Shown in pieces: positions 53,836 to 64,000 of a stretch of 64,000 bases of DNA (position 1 is its first letter; the number at the start of each line of letters is the position of its first letter). A model generated the notes under the pieces. That model was not told where the DNA came from and did not search any database. It saw only the letters and a list, made by a program, of their open reading frames with translations. The DNA comes from Euphorbia lathyris. Its lineage: Eukaryota > Streptophyta > Magnoliopsida > Malpighiales > Euphorbiaceae. Both the position numbers and the translations under genes were made by a program. The DNA lies in contig NC_088916.1 of assembly GCF_963576675.1 (NCBI RefSeq), positions 20,118,501 through 20,182,500 on the forward strand. Reading direction: 5' to 3'.

Positions 53836-53983
53836 TGAATTTCGGTGGGATTGTGCAAATCACATGGTAACAGGTTAAGACCCAGACCCAAAATCAACAG
53901 AATTTCAGTGGGATTGTGCAAATCACATGGATTTTTCATAAAATCGACTGAATTTCACGGCGGGATTGTGCAAATCACATGGA
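53836..53983. repeat. Three direct repeats upstream of the GeBP-like gene
   Basis: GTGGGATTGTGCAAATCACA followed by TGG (or GCGGGATTG... in the third) occurs at about 53851, 53909 and 53961, each preceded by GAATTTC. They lie 80-220 bp upstream of the minus-strand start codon, in the presumed 5' untranslated region or core promoter; on that strand each contains CCATGTGATTTGC, adding upstream ATGs. Confidence 0.75.
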
Positions 53984-54501
53984 TTTTCGTAAAAACTAGC
54001 ATGCATACCATTTTTTTATCTTTGAACTGGTTTTTAATATAGGTTTAGTTAAAAGTAGTGTCTCGAATCGAACATGCAACACAAGAGTTCATACAATGTC
54101 ATCACTAAATTTAACAGAAATTAAACAAATTATTCCTGCCACAACACAAATCAATCCAAACCCTAAATATCGCAGAAAGTAAACCCTAAATCCCAAATTA
54201 AACCTTAAGACCGAAATTGAATACCAAATCCAACAACAAACATACCTTTAACAAAGATAAAGAGACAAACGGTGAAAAGGGGGAGCTGAAAGCAGCTGTG
54301 GAGGCTACAAGACGCGTTCAAAAATGGATGCAGATCAATGAAGGTCAGGTATGGGTGAACCAGGTTCGATCTGATGGGCTTTGACTAGTTATGGGAAAGA
54401 AGAGGAAAGAAGAGGGATGAATTGAGCATCAGGAGAAAAGGAGGAAAGGAGGAAATGGAGGAACGAACCCAGAAAATCCGATCCTTGAAAGGGAATAAAA
54501 A
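53984..54501 (-). promoter_or_regulatory. Upstream region of the GeBP-like gene
   Basis: Non-coding; CCCTAAATC words at 54165-54200 and a purine-rich AGGAGAAAAGGAGGAAAGGA tract near 54430. I see no confident TATA box. Element D2 begins at 54502. Confidence 0.35.
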
Positions 54502-54908
54502 GGCCTAATACACAAATAACCCATGAACTTGTCCAAATATTGCAACTGCCCCTCTCAACTTTCAATTATAACAACTTACCCCTTAAACTTGTTCAATTGT
54601 AAAACATAACCCAAAATTGGGAATTTTTTTACCCCGTACTTGAAGCAACAGTAAAAGCGTTTCCCCAGATACGTATCACGCCAAAGATCTAATTATCACA
54701 CTCTACGAGCGTTGCAGATTTTGCATTTCACGCGTTTCTTCAATTGCAGTCCATGTCAGCAATTTGGGGTTATATTTTACAATTGGAAAAGTTTAAGGGA
54801 TAAATTGTTACAATTAGACAAGTTCGAGGGGTAGGTTGTTACAATTGAAAGTTGGAGGGGGCAGTTGCAATATTTGGACAAGTTCAGGGGTTATTTGTGT
54901 ATTAAGCC
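54502..54908. mobile_element. Foldback MITE D, copy 2
   Basis: GGCCTAATACACAAATAACC at the left and GGTTATTTGTGTATTAAGCC at the right. Exactly as long (407 bp) as copy 3. The flanks GAATAAAAA and GAAAAAAAA are a near 9-bp duplication. Internal TTGGCGTGATA / TATCACGCCAA motifs are shared with the other copies. Confidence 0.82.
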
Positions 54909-55015
54909 GAAAAAAAAAATGGCCTATTGGGCGTTTTTATAGAAACACCATTTCTGTTTCGTTTTTATGGAACACTGTTTCGTTTTATGGATCGGGTCCT
55001 CATCATTTTAACTAC

Positions 55016-55828
55016 GGTAAATAGTTTAGGCCTAATACACAAATAACCCCCTGAACTTGTTCAAATATTGCAATACCTCCCTCAACTTTCAATTGTAACA
55101 ACTTACCCTTAAATTTGTCCAATTGTAAAACATAACCCCCTGAATTTGTCCAATTGTAAAACATGACTCCAAATTGCTGACATGGACTATAATTGAAGAA
55201 ACACGTGAAATACAAAAGTTGCAACACTCGTGGAGTGTGATAATTAGATCTTTGGCGTGATACGAATACAGTGAAATGGTTTTACAGTTCCTTCAAGTAC
55301 GGGGTAAAAAAATTTCCAATTTGGGGTTATGTTTTACAATTGGATAAGTTTAAGGGGTAAGTTGTTACAATTGAAAGTTGAGGGAGGCATTTGCAACATT
55401 TGGATAAGTTGAAGGGGTTATTTGTGTATTAGGCCAATAGTTTATTAGTTCCCACTTTTTTACCTAACACACTATTTAATATATAGTATTTTTATTTTAA
55501 AAACATATTATAAGGTCCTTATATTTTATTAATATTAACTATTTAGTCCTTTTATCTAGTTTTTTTTTTAGATTTTTAACCAAAATATCTTAGATTTTAA
55601 GACAGTTATAGTAAAAACAAAATGGTCATGTTACTCTGTTATTTTCTGTCTGCATGTTTATGCTAAATATAATGGTTAAAAATCTAGAAAAAAATAGACA
55701 AAAGAACCAAATAGTTAATATTGATAAAAGATATGAATCTTATAATATGTTTTTTTTTTTAAATAGAAAGACTAAATAGTGTGTTAGATAAAAAGGAAGA
55801 ACTCATAAATTATATACCTTTTTAACTA
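55016..55828. mobile_element. Foldback element K, copy 2, containing MITE D copy 3
   Basis: AACTACGGTAAATAGTTTA is interrupted at 55028 and resumes at 55436 with AATAGTTTATTAG. The arms CCTAACACACTATTTA and TAAATAGTGTGTTAGAT are inverted, as are AGATTTTTAACCA and TGGTTAAAAATCT. The left arm is interrupted by D. Confidence 0.65.
55029..55435. mobile_element. Foldback MITE D, copy 3, with exact 9-bp duplication
   Basis: GGCCTAATACACAAATAACC to TTATTTGTGTATTAGGCC, flanked by AATAGTTTA on both sides (55020-55028 and 55436-55444). The exact nine bases place family D among Mutator-like MITEs. Confidence 0.88.
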
Positions 55829-55962
55829 TTCAAAATATTCAATTTTATTTGATTGCTCCTTAAATTTTCAAATTATTCCTTCAATTTAAATAAAAATGTT
55901 TATTTAATTCCAATAAATTATCATAAAATATAATCAATTGATTATTTGATTGTAAAAAAAAT

Positions 55963-57080
55963 GAATAAGGTATCAAAATAGGTCTAAAGTTTTTAGGGAA
56001 GTACCAATTTAGGTTCAACGTTCAAAATAGCACTAATATAGACTTCACGTTTACAACATAATATCAATTTAGGCCTAACGTTTACAATATAGCATCAAAT
56101 TAGGCTTCACGTACAAAATAGCACTAATATAGGCTTAACGTTTACGAAATAATATGAATTTAAGCTTAAGGTTTACAAAATTTATCAAATTTAAGCTAAA
56201 CGTCACAATTAAATTAACCATATTATATTGTTTTTCTAGGTAGAGGCTATGCTTACATTGTTTTTGACAAAGTAAGTTTTACGTTGTGTGCTTTCACCAT
56301 TAAATTAATTTTACATTTAATCATCCAATGGTGAAAAACATCAAGTAGAGGCTATGCTTACATTGTTTTTGACAAAGTAAGCTTTACGTTGTGTGTTTTC
56401 ACCATTGAATTAATTTTACACTCCATCATCCAATGGTGAAAAACATCAAGTAATGGTTACTTTGTCAAAAACAAAGTAACCATAGAAGGCACCTGCTTTC
56501 CTATTAACTTTATATGTTATCTTTTTTATTTAGTTCTATTTTCTTATTTATTATAATACAGTTAATTAGTATTCTTGTCCATTAAAACCTTATATTTGTT
56601 TTTCATCAATCATTCCATGATTCCTAAATTTCATGGCTCATGTAATATATATAAACTAAAAGTAATTGAATATCCATAATATTTAGTAGTCATGGAATCG
56701 TTGATGAAAAACAAATATAAGGTTTTAATTGGCAAGAATACTAATTAATTGTATTATAATAAATAAGAAAATAGAACTAAATAAAAAGATAACATCTAAA
56801 GTTAATAGGGAAAGAATATAATATGATTAATTTAATTATGATGTTTAGCTTAAATTGTATATATTTTGTAAACGTTAAGCTTAAATTCGTATTATTTTGT
56901 AAACGTTAAGCCTATAATGGTGCTATTTTGTACGTGAGGCCTAAATTGATGCTATATTGTAAACGTTAAGCCTAAATTGATATTATGTTGTAAACGTTGA
57001 GCCTATATTGGTGATATTTTGAACATTGAGCCTAAATTGGTACTTCCCTAAAAACCTTAGGCCTATTTTGATACCTTATC
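55963..57080. mobile_element. Foldback element A, copy 2, containing a family C insertion
   Basis: AATAAGGTATCAAAATAGG at the left and CCTATTTTGATACCTTAT at the right, with the same repeated TAGGC(T/C)TAACGTTTAC phrases as 46137. Its middle (56500-56830) is nearly identical to 49345-49735. At 56238-56494 a family C element interrupts it. Confidence 0.8.
56238..56494. repeat. Palindromic mini-element family C, tandem copies 5 and 6
   Basis: TAGAGGCTATGCTTACATTG to GTGAAAAACATCAAG is present twice in tandem (about 105 bp each, from 56241 and 56346), and the second copy ends in TTTGTCAAAAACAAAGTAAC plus CATAGAAGGCACCT. Compared with element A copy 1, the flanks show this is an insertion into A. 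Confidence 0.75.
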
Positions 57081-57450
57081 TCTTAAAAAAAACCTAAGTT
57101 AAACGTGGAAAATGTATTGTAAACGTAAAAAAAAAAAGTAAAACAATTAAGATCGAGGTAATTTGATTCTAATATTAGAGAAGACAATCTTTATAGTACA
57201 TCAAGTAATTATTTCATTTTTAATCTATTCTTTGAATTGTGTAATAACATTCTAAAACGCGCGTGCAATACATTTTCCGTATTTACTTTATTTTTACAAA
57301 TAATTGATCAATTGATTATATTTTGTGTAAGTTCAGGAGGCTAATTGAACATTTTATGCAAGTTGAGAGGGTTATCGGGATACTTTAAAAGTTCATGGGG
57401 CTAATCAATTTTTTTGGACAAGTTCAGAGAGCAAATGATATATTAAGACT

Positions 57451-58061
57451 TTTAACTATTTCATCATAAAGGTTCACATTGAATCTTTTAAATATCGATC
57501 CACATTGATTAAAAAAATGTTAAAAGACTAACAATTAAGTTGTCACGTATAAGTTACTAAAAAAAAATTAAAACAAATGTTCAAATTGATCCTCAAAGTT
57601 GACATAGAAGGTAAATTTAGTCCAAATCAATTTTGTTTGGGTATCAATCCAGTTCGTAAAGTTGGTCAAAAATATCAAATTAACTCAGGGTCAAATCAGC
57701 TTTGAAAATATAATATATTTTTTTATATCCGAATTTTACCATGTACACTTTGATACTTAAAAAGTATTATATTTTGCACATCCGCAGAACGTTTTGGTGT
57801 CAGCACATTACTTTATATGATAATGCAGAATATCAATGCACTAATACCAAGGTTATCAAAAACCGGTTCAACCGGACCGGCTAGACAAAACGGTCCTGAG
57901 GTACCTAAAATTTGATAATGTTGAAATCCGTTAAAAAACCGTTGAACCGGCCGGTTGAACCATTAAACCAAAAACCCGGTCACGGTTTCACGGATCACAA
58001 TGGTTCGAATTATAGCTGTAATATGGAAAATTAAAACTTAAGGCTTAAAGAGTAAAAAAGG
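57451..58061. other. Intergenic DNA with a truncated ACCGG-rich repeat end
   Basis: AAGGTTATCAAAAACCGGTT and GAACCGGCCGGTTGAACC at 57848-57970 look like one end of a MULE-type MITE; no matching far end was found. The rest is AT-rich MITE-like phrases. Confidence 0.4.
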
Positions 58062-58471
58062 CTTAAAGCACTATTTAGCCTTTGATCTATTCAAAATTTT
58101 ATCATTTGGTCCCTAACTTATTATTTGGTCGTATTTGGCCCCTAATCTATCCCAAATTTGTGAACTTTCACCCATTTAGATTCAAACTTAACTGAATCAT
58201 TATCTCATTGATAAGTAACGATATTTTGACACTTGAACTTAATAGATTTTAGTTTAGGATTTGTTTTTTGTTTTTTTAATCTAATTAATTATTTCCACAT
58301 AATGTGGGAAAAAAACTTTAAGAAATATCATGTTTCAAGTTTAAGTGTCAAAATATCGTTACTTATCAATGAAATGAAGATTCCGTTAAGTATTTATACA
58401 AATTGAGTGAAATTTCACCAAATGGGATAGATCAATGACCAAATGTGACCAAATAAAATAATGCTTTAAAC
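58062..58471. mobile_element. Foldback MITE I
   Basis: Inverted arms: TTAAAGCACTATTTAG with AATGCTTTAA, TTGATAAGTAACGATATTTT with AAAATATCGTTACTTATCAA (20 of 20 bases), and GACACTTGAACTT with AAGTTTAAGTGTC. Length about 410 bp. Confidence 0.7.
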
Positions 58472-61270
58472 AAAAAATAAATAAATAAATAAATAATTAT
58501 ACTAGAATATTGAAATTTGAATGGATAATTAATTAGCACAATTAATGCAGTGGGTTTTGGTATTTGTATTTTTGCCGTTTCTAATTCCATTTCAACTTTC
58601 TATGTTTGATTTTTTTGAAACTTTCTAGTTTAGTTATGTGTGAGTTTTATTTCTTATTTTTCTATTTGTAATTTTGATATTATCATGTTTTCGGCTATTG
58701 CTGTTTGCTAATATAGTTTTTATTTTTACTTTTTAATTACTTAATTTTAACTTTTTATTAGAAGATACTCTCGCTTCGTTTCGGAAAAAAATAAAAATTA
58801 AACATATTTAACTTATAAAAATCGTAATTTTAAAATAATATTATATATAAAGTAATGAATAATGACATAAAAACAAAAATAAATAATATAAATCAGTTCA
58901 TTCATGGAAATATAACAAATTAAATTGCATCAATTCTTTTTTTTTAAAAGCATACAAATTTAAAATAATTATCCTATAGAAATATCCGCTTGAATTTTAT
59001 GATGATCAATAGGAGAAAAGCAAGATATTTTACCTTAACTTTGAAAAATGAGCTATATAGTCATGAATTAGAAAAAACATGAGTATTTAAAACAATTTTT
59101 TATATTTTTATTAAAAAATTACTGTGAAAAAGATAAGGAAAAGAACATCATAAGACCCCTGATCCTTTTTTTTTTTTATTGAACCTTTGATCTTTTATTT
59201 AGATATATTAAGTCTTTGATTATTTTCTTTTATCACATTAAGCCCCTGTTGACAAAAAAAAAAAAAGATTAGTTTTGAATATAAAATTTGGTTAATATCA
59301 TGTTATTTGTTTCACATATATTCAAAATTTGTATCTTTCACAATTTGAAAACGGTTTTTGATACATGTAATGTGGTTACACAGAAACTGTAAAACTCTTA
59401 ATTTAAATTGTAAAAAATATAATTTCAACATAGATGAAATAAATAACGACTTTTTAATGAAATTAGATGTTCCATAATTAAGTAATTTGACAATCAGGGG
59501 TCTAATGAAACCAAAAATAAACGATCAGAGGCTAATGTGTACAAATAAAATATCAATGACTTAATGAACTAAAATATGACAGATACCTAAAGATGCTTTT
59601 TACCACAAAAAAAAAAGTTATATTCGAAAAGCTTATTTAGACAATTATTGTTTAATTTGAATGTGAAAATCTGCTATCTAAGTAGATTCATTTTTTTTTT
59701 TTGGTAGAACTTATCTTTTCAATTGAGTTGGAGCTTGTAAAACTATCACTAAATTATAGTGATTGTTTTAACATCAAGTGTTCATTAAAACGATAAAATA
59801 CAATGTGAAATCAAATATGATAAAAGAACGGTAGTAGGATTTGTAAGTGTGTTTTTTTTTTTTTAAGTTGAAAAATCATATTCAAAATTTTGTGGGAGTT
59901 TAAAATATATATAAATGGATGAACTAATATAAAATTGTTTTTTTTTTCTTCTCACCAACCTAATAATTTAAAAACTAATAAAGTGATGGGATAGTAACCC
60001 GCTAATATAATTAGCTAAAACACTAAATATGAGCAATAGAGCTAATCAGCTGAAACACTTACTTAGCAATTTATAAAATGAATTTTAATTTATTTTTTCT
60101 TTTAAAAAATAAGCTTATTATAAACACAACCTTTGTGTGAAACGGGTAATCAAAAGGCAGCATTTCTTATAGATTTTTGCAATTTTTATACCTACCACAT
60201 GCTCTATACCACCTTTTATCAAAATTCTTAATAATATAAGGACAGTTTTAAAAAGCGAAGTAATAAATTAAATGAAATTATATTATAATAAAAACCTTAT
60301 GTACACAATTGTAATATTTTGAATACATTAAATTTACTTCACACATGAACAGACAAATAAAATAATAAAGCAAATTAATACCATTAACAACTTCACTATC
60401 ATATACCAACTGTATAATTTGTTTTTTTTTTTTATAATAATTAGAAAACAAATACTTCAGTGCAACATTATGCATAAGTTCCTTGTAGGGATACTAAAAT
60501 ATAACATTACAATATAATCATCAAAAAGAATAAATGGAGATTTTAGATGCAAACAAAATAGAGCAGGGACAAACAGAAAATTTACAAAATAGGTCATCAA
60601 ACTTGAGACTGATTATTTGTAAAATCTCCAATAGTAGACTCATCCAATTTCAAATCTTGTACCTCCTTCACAAAAATAGTATTTTCCTTCTAAAACTGGT
60701 TTTCTAGCTATCAATTGTGAAGCATGAGTCTTCAATTGATTGTTCTCACTCACGCATTCATTACTAAGCTTTTAAGCTATTTGTGCCTGGAAATCAATGG
60801 TATATCATTTTCCTGGCCAACAAAGGTATATAGCAGTTAGTATCCATGGCTTTCAGACCTATAGTTCTTCGTAGTGGTAATTCAAAATGTCCAAAAACAA
60901 ATTAACATCGATTATATAAAAAAATCACATGTGAACTTTATATATTTAACATGTATAAGAGGCTAATGAAACTATTATCTAAAACCAAATGCTCAAGAAT
61001 GACCAAAAAAAGCTTAGGCAAAACCCAAAAACCCTTAAAAAATGCATGTTTCTGTTAGATGAAAAAATCTTTAATAATGCAAACAAAATGACTAAAAAAA
61101 TACATTACCAGGATTAATAAGCCTAGATCGATACATTACCAATCACAAACAAATGTTAGCAAGCACAAAAGCATAGCTAATTAATTTGCAACGCTTTTTT
61201 AAACAAAAGAAATGAGCCAATCTATTTATGTAAAGTCAAATTAAGAAGTAATAGGAGAAAATATATAAGT
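58472..61270. other. AT-rich intergenic DNA
   Basis: No confident gene. Around 59150-59580 there are inverted phrases (GACCCCTGATC / GATCAGAGGCTAATG) suggesting another decayed MITE. On the minus strand 60612-60790 reads NECVSENNQLKTHASQLIAR followed by KPVLEGKYYF with stops on either side, a possible exon relic of an unidentified coiled-coil protein. Confidence 0.35.
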
Positions 61271-62608
61271 TGTTGAAACACCTTTCCACATAATTTTGAT
61301 TTGACAAAATTGTTTAAGTGTAATTAAAAAATATTCTAAACACACTAAGTTTAAATGCTTTGATTTATTCTACTAATGTGTTTGTTCAATGTTGAGTTAA
61401 ATTGTTTATAAGACACAAAGATTAAAAGGCCCAAAGCCCAATACGGAAGTCAAAAGCCCAAGTCAAACAGTTTAAGGCAACTCGGCCCGCGTATGTCAAA
61501 ACGCTGTCGTTATGTACAAAACGCAGCTCAGCGGAAGAAGGATCTAGAAGACCTTCGTGGAACAACTTCGGGACGAAGCTGCTGAGTTGATTCGACAAAG
61601 ACTATAAGACAGCAGCTGAGCAAGAACAACTTCCAGACAAAGTGTTTCCACTTTGGGTAAAGTTCAGAAGACACAGAATGTTGTCTAGTTGACCTTACCA
61701 TAAATGGAGAGACATTCTGCCGAGCTGACCAAAAGCTGACCGAGGATAGAAGATACTCAAATCTGATTGGCCGAGAGGTCTGAGCAAGATAGGATGACAA
61801 CGACAGGAAGCCGTTTCCCTCCAACGGTTATTTCGAAATTCGAAATGACCGATGCCTCAGACGTCTCTATAAATAGAGCCCTTCAGTTGCTTCATTCCAT
61901 ACAGAACTTGATCAAGCCATTACGCTGACCAAAATTCTACGCAAAGTTCTGCAAGAAAAAGCAAAGCAATCTTACACTAAATTTCATATCTTTTGTGTAA
62001 AAGTCTAGAGTGATTATTCAATCATCTAAGGTGTCTTAGCAATCGTTGTTTAGGACAAACACTTATCATTTCTAGAGATTAGAAAGGAGAGGCTGAGTAC
62101 TCGGTTATAGTACTCAGCGAGAGATTAGGATTGAGTAGAGGTATAGAGGAAGGTACTCTTGTTATACTCAGTTTCTAAGATTGTAAAAGGTTTGATGCTC
62201 TAGCGTTAAAGAGCTCAGTAGAGAATTCGAAATCTCGGAACGTGTTCCGGGGACAGGACGTAGGCTTGGAGGCCGAACCTGGATAAATCTGCTGAGTAAC
62301 ATATTTCTAACCTTAAACTCCTTTATTTATATATTGCTTGCTTAAACAAAAACTGACCAAGTAAAGAGGTCAAGCTGAGTTGTGCGCATTGAATATCTGA
62401 GCTCAGGAATAGACTCTAAGTGCTATCTCCTGACTCAAGTAAAGAAACTGACCTAGTCACTAGTTGACTAAGCCAGTATCTTGCTATTCACTCAGCGCCG
62501 CTGTTAAAACCTTTTTCTCACGAAAAAGAAGTCTGCCCTAACAAAAATTTTTGAATAGTTCCTAACCCCCCCTTGGAACTATACTTGTAACGTTATAAGG
62601 GACCAACA
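61271..62608 (+). repeat. 5' LTR of the second Sirevirus
   Basis: 1338 bp, TGTTGAAACACC to GGGACCAACA. A TATA box CTATAAATAG is at 61867-61876. CTGAGT words are frequent (for example 62092-62110, 62290). It is clearly diverged from the LTR at 16539, so the two insertions are not copies of one recent source. Confidence 0.9.
61867..61876 (+). promoter_or_regulatory. TATA box of the second Sirevirus LTR
   Basis: CTATAAATAG about 600 bp into the LTR; the transcript would start near 61905. Confidence 0.65.
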
Positions 62609-62610
62609 AG

Positions 62611-62622
62611 TGGTATCAGAGC
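62611..62622 (+). other. Primer binding site, initiator tRNA-Met
   Basis: TGGTATCAGAGC two bases after the LTR, the standard plant copia primer site complementary to the 3' end of initiator tRNA-Met. Confidence 0.9.
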
Positions 62623-62658
62623 TTAAAAGCTCACTGTAAAAGGTTTAACCACCTTGAG

Positions 62659-64000
62659 TTGATCCCTACTGTGGGCGAAAACAGCACTCGGTTTCTCCCA
62701 GGAAACCAAACAACTCAGATCTTACCTGAGGGGCTGTCCATTACTCGGCCTCCCCTATTCTTCAGGTCTAACTATACCTTCTGGAAGAATAGGATGAAAA
62801 ATTTCATTCAGTCTACAAATATGAGTGCCTGGCTATCCATAGTCTAAGGTCCATTTGTACCTGTCGAAGTTGTGGCTAGCCAAACAGTTGTTAAAGTTGA
62901 GGCCAAATGGATAGAGGATGATCTCAAGAAGCTACAAAATCATGCTTCGGCTATAAACATGCTTCACTGTGCGCTTGATGCTACAGAATATAATAAAATC
63001 TCAGGTTGTGAGTCGGCGCAAGAGATCTGGAAGAAGCTGGAGGTCACCTACGAAGGAACCAATAAAGTAAAGGAGTCCAATGTGAACCAGCAGATGAGAC
63101 TGTACGAGCTGTTCGAAATGAACAATGATGAGGGAATATCTGACATGAATGCAAGGTTTACAAACATCATCAATGAGCTCAAGAGACTTGGGAAGATCTT
63201 CACTGAGGAAGAACAAGTCAAGAAGATACTCAGGAGTCTTCCTAAAGACTGGCAAGCAAAGAAGACCGCTGTTGAGGAAGCTCAGGACTTAACCACCTAT
63301 AAATATGACGAACTCATCGGCTCGCTGCTGACCCATGAGATATCAATGAAAAATTTCAAGGTGAAGGAAAAGTCTGAAGACAAGAAGCAAAAATCTCTTG
63401 TCATGAAAGCTGACTCCACTGATGGGAGCTCAACAGATGATGAAGAGATGGCTATGTTCACAAGGAAGATGAAAAGGCTGTTCAGAAAAAATGACAAATA
63501 TTCTAAGGAGCCTTACAGAAAGTTTGATAAGTATAAAGCTGAGTCCAGCGACAGCAAATACAAGAAGGACAACTCAAAGCCCATTACATGCTTTGAATGT
63601 CATCAAACTGGCCATATCAAGTCAAGCTGCCCCACGCTGAGGAAAGAAAAGAAGAACGGCAAAAAGGCAATGGTGGCAACATGGAGCGACAGTGATGAGT
63701 CTTCATCAACAGAAGCTGAGGCCACCGAGTCAGCAAAGACATGCTTCATGGCTGACGAACTTGCTGAGCCGTGCGTCTCTAAGCATGATGACCCCTCCAT
63801 TGCATCTGACGATGAGGAGCAATCAAATGAGGTAATATCACTTCCCCAGCTCAGAAATGAAATGGATAATGCCCTGAGTGACCTCTATACAGTTGTCAAA
63901 AAGTGTAATAAGAAAATTAGAGCACTCAGCAGGCGATGTGACGAGGTTGAAGAGGTCAAGCTAAGTGACCTCAGATTCCTTCTTCAGGACAACTCAACTT
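62659..64000 (+). pseudogene. Sirevirus gag with one early stop, runs off the window
   Basis: ATG 62659 opens a frame starting MIPTVGENSTRFLPGNQ that has RSNYTFWKNRMKNFIQS, TAA at 62845-62847, then stays open to 64000 in the same frame. After the stop come the copia gag core (SAQEIWKKLEVTYEGTNKVK, LRSLPKDWQAK), a zinc knuckle CFECHQTGHIKSSC (CX2CX4HX4C) and an acidic C-terminal region. The capsid and nucleocapsid parts are therefore present and only codon 63 is lost. Nothing downstream (protease, integrase, RT) is in the window. Confidence 0.9.

Larger units (their letters stand above)
55829..57450. mobile_element. Foldback MITE G, copy 2, containing element A copy 2
   Basis: The left arm (55835-55960) has TGTTTATTTAATTCCA and ATAATCAATTGATTATTTGA. 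The right arm (57250-57450) has TACATTTTCCGTATTTACTT, ATTGATCAATTGATTATATT, TACTTTAAAAGTTCATGG and TTTTGGACAAGTTCAGAGAG, matching the arms of 38219-38725. Element A copy 2 is inserted between them. Confidence 0.6.
61271..64000 (+). mobile_element. Second Sirevirus-type copia element (5' part)
   Basis: 5' LTR (61271-62608), primer binding site (62611) and gag up to the window end. The LTR is the same family as 16539-17965. The rest of the element lies beyond the window. Confidence 0.92.

Noticed and set aside
61528..61824. Minus-strand 98-codon ORF in the second Sirevirus LTR
   Set aside because: Lies in U3 of an LTR, antisense, no recognisable domain.

Overview
The window is nuclear DNA of a flowering plant, most likely a dicot. 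The evidence is three recognisable plant genes with spliceosomal introns (an RMR-type vacuolar sorting receptor, an FHIT-type nucleotide hydrolase and a GeBP/Storekeeper transcription regulator), AT-rich intergenic DNA, and a dense population of plant transposons: SIRE-type Ty1/copia elements, a tRNA-Asp-primed LTR element, an RTE-type LINE, MULEs, and hAT- and Harbinger-like MITEs. I cannot name the species. I saw no rRNA, tRNA or organellar genes and no prokaryotic features.

Layout. 1-17965 is a nest of retrotransposons. The host is a SIRE-type (Sirevirus) copia element on the + strand, of which the end of pol, a long env-like ORF and the 3' LTR remain (2492-7480 and 16361-17965). The right part of an unrelated LTR (1-2491) interrupts its reverse transcriptase, and an 8.9 kb non-autonomous LTR element (7481-16360) interrupts its 3' untranslated region. 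17966-24300 is intergenic and holds fragments of DUF4283, copia gag and copia RNase H sequences and small palindromic repeats. 24343-34017 (+) is the four-exon RMR gene; its introns are swollen by two MITEs and a full-length antisense LINE. 34018-40470 is a patchwork of foldback MITEs, several nested. 40735-45237 (+) is the FHIT gene. Its introns contain a hAT-like element, a Harbinger-like MITE, a MULE-type MITE and an unidentified GC-richer coding-like insert. 46137-49895 is a palindromic element split by a 2.9 kb MULE carrying a DUF1985 gene. 50381-51017 is a hAT-like element, 52544-53767 (-) is the single-exon GeBP-like gene, and 54502-58471 is another nest of MITEs. 61271-64000 is the 5' LTR, primer binding site and gag of a second SIRE-type element that runs off the window.

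The genes do not form a pathway. RMR sorts storage proteins to vacuoles, FHIT cleaves dinucleoside polyphosphates, and the GeBP-like protein is a nuclear DNA-binding regulator. The most unusual observation is in FHIT. The conserved Gly-His junction can be rebuilt only by a 3-nt micro-exon (GTC, 42873-42875) sitting between a normal GT-AG intron and a U12-type AT-AC intron whose 5' site matches the minor-spliceosome consensus.

All calls come from reading the sequence by eye. Coordinates of MITE ends are exact where a target-site duplication is quoted and approximate elsewhere.
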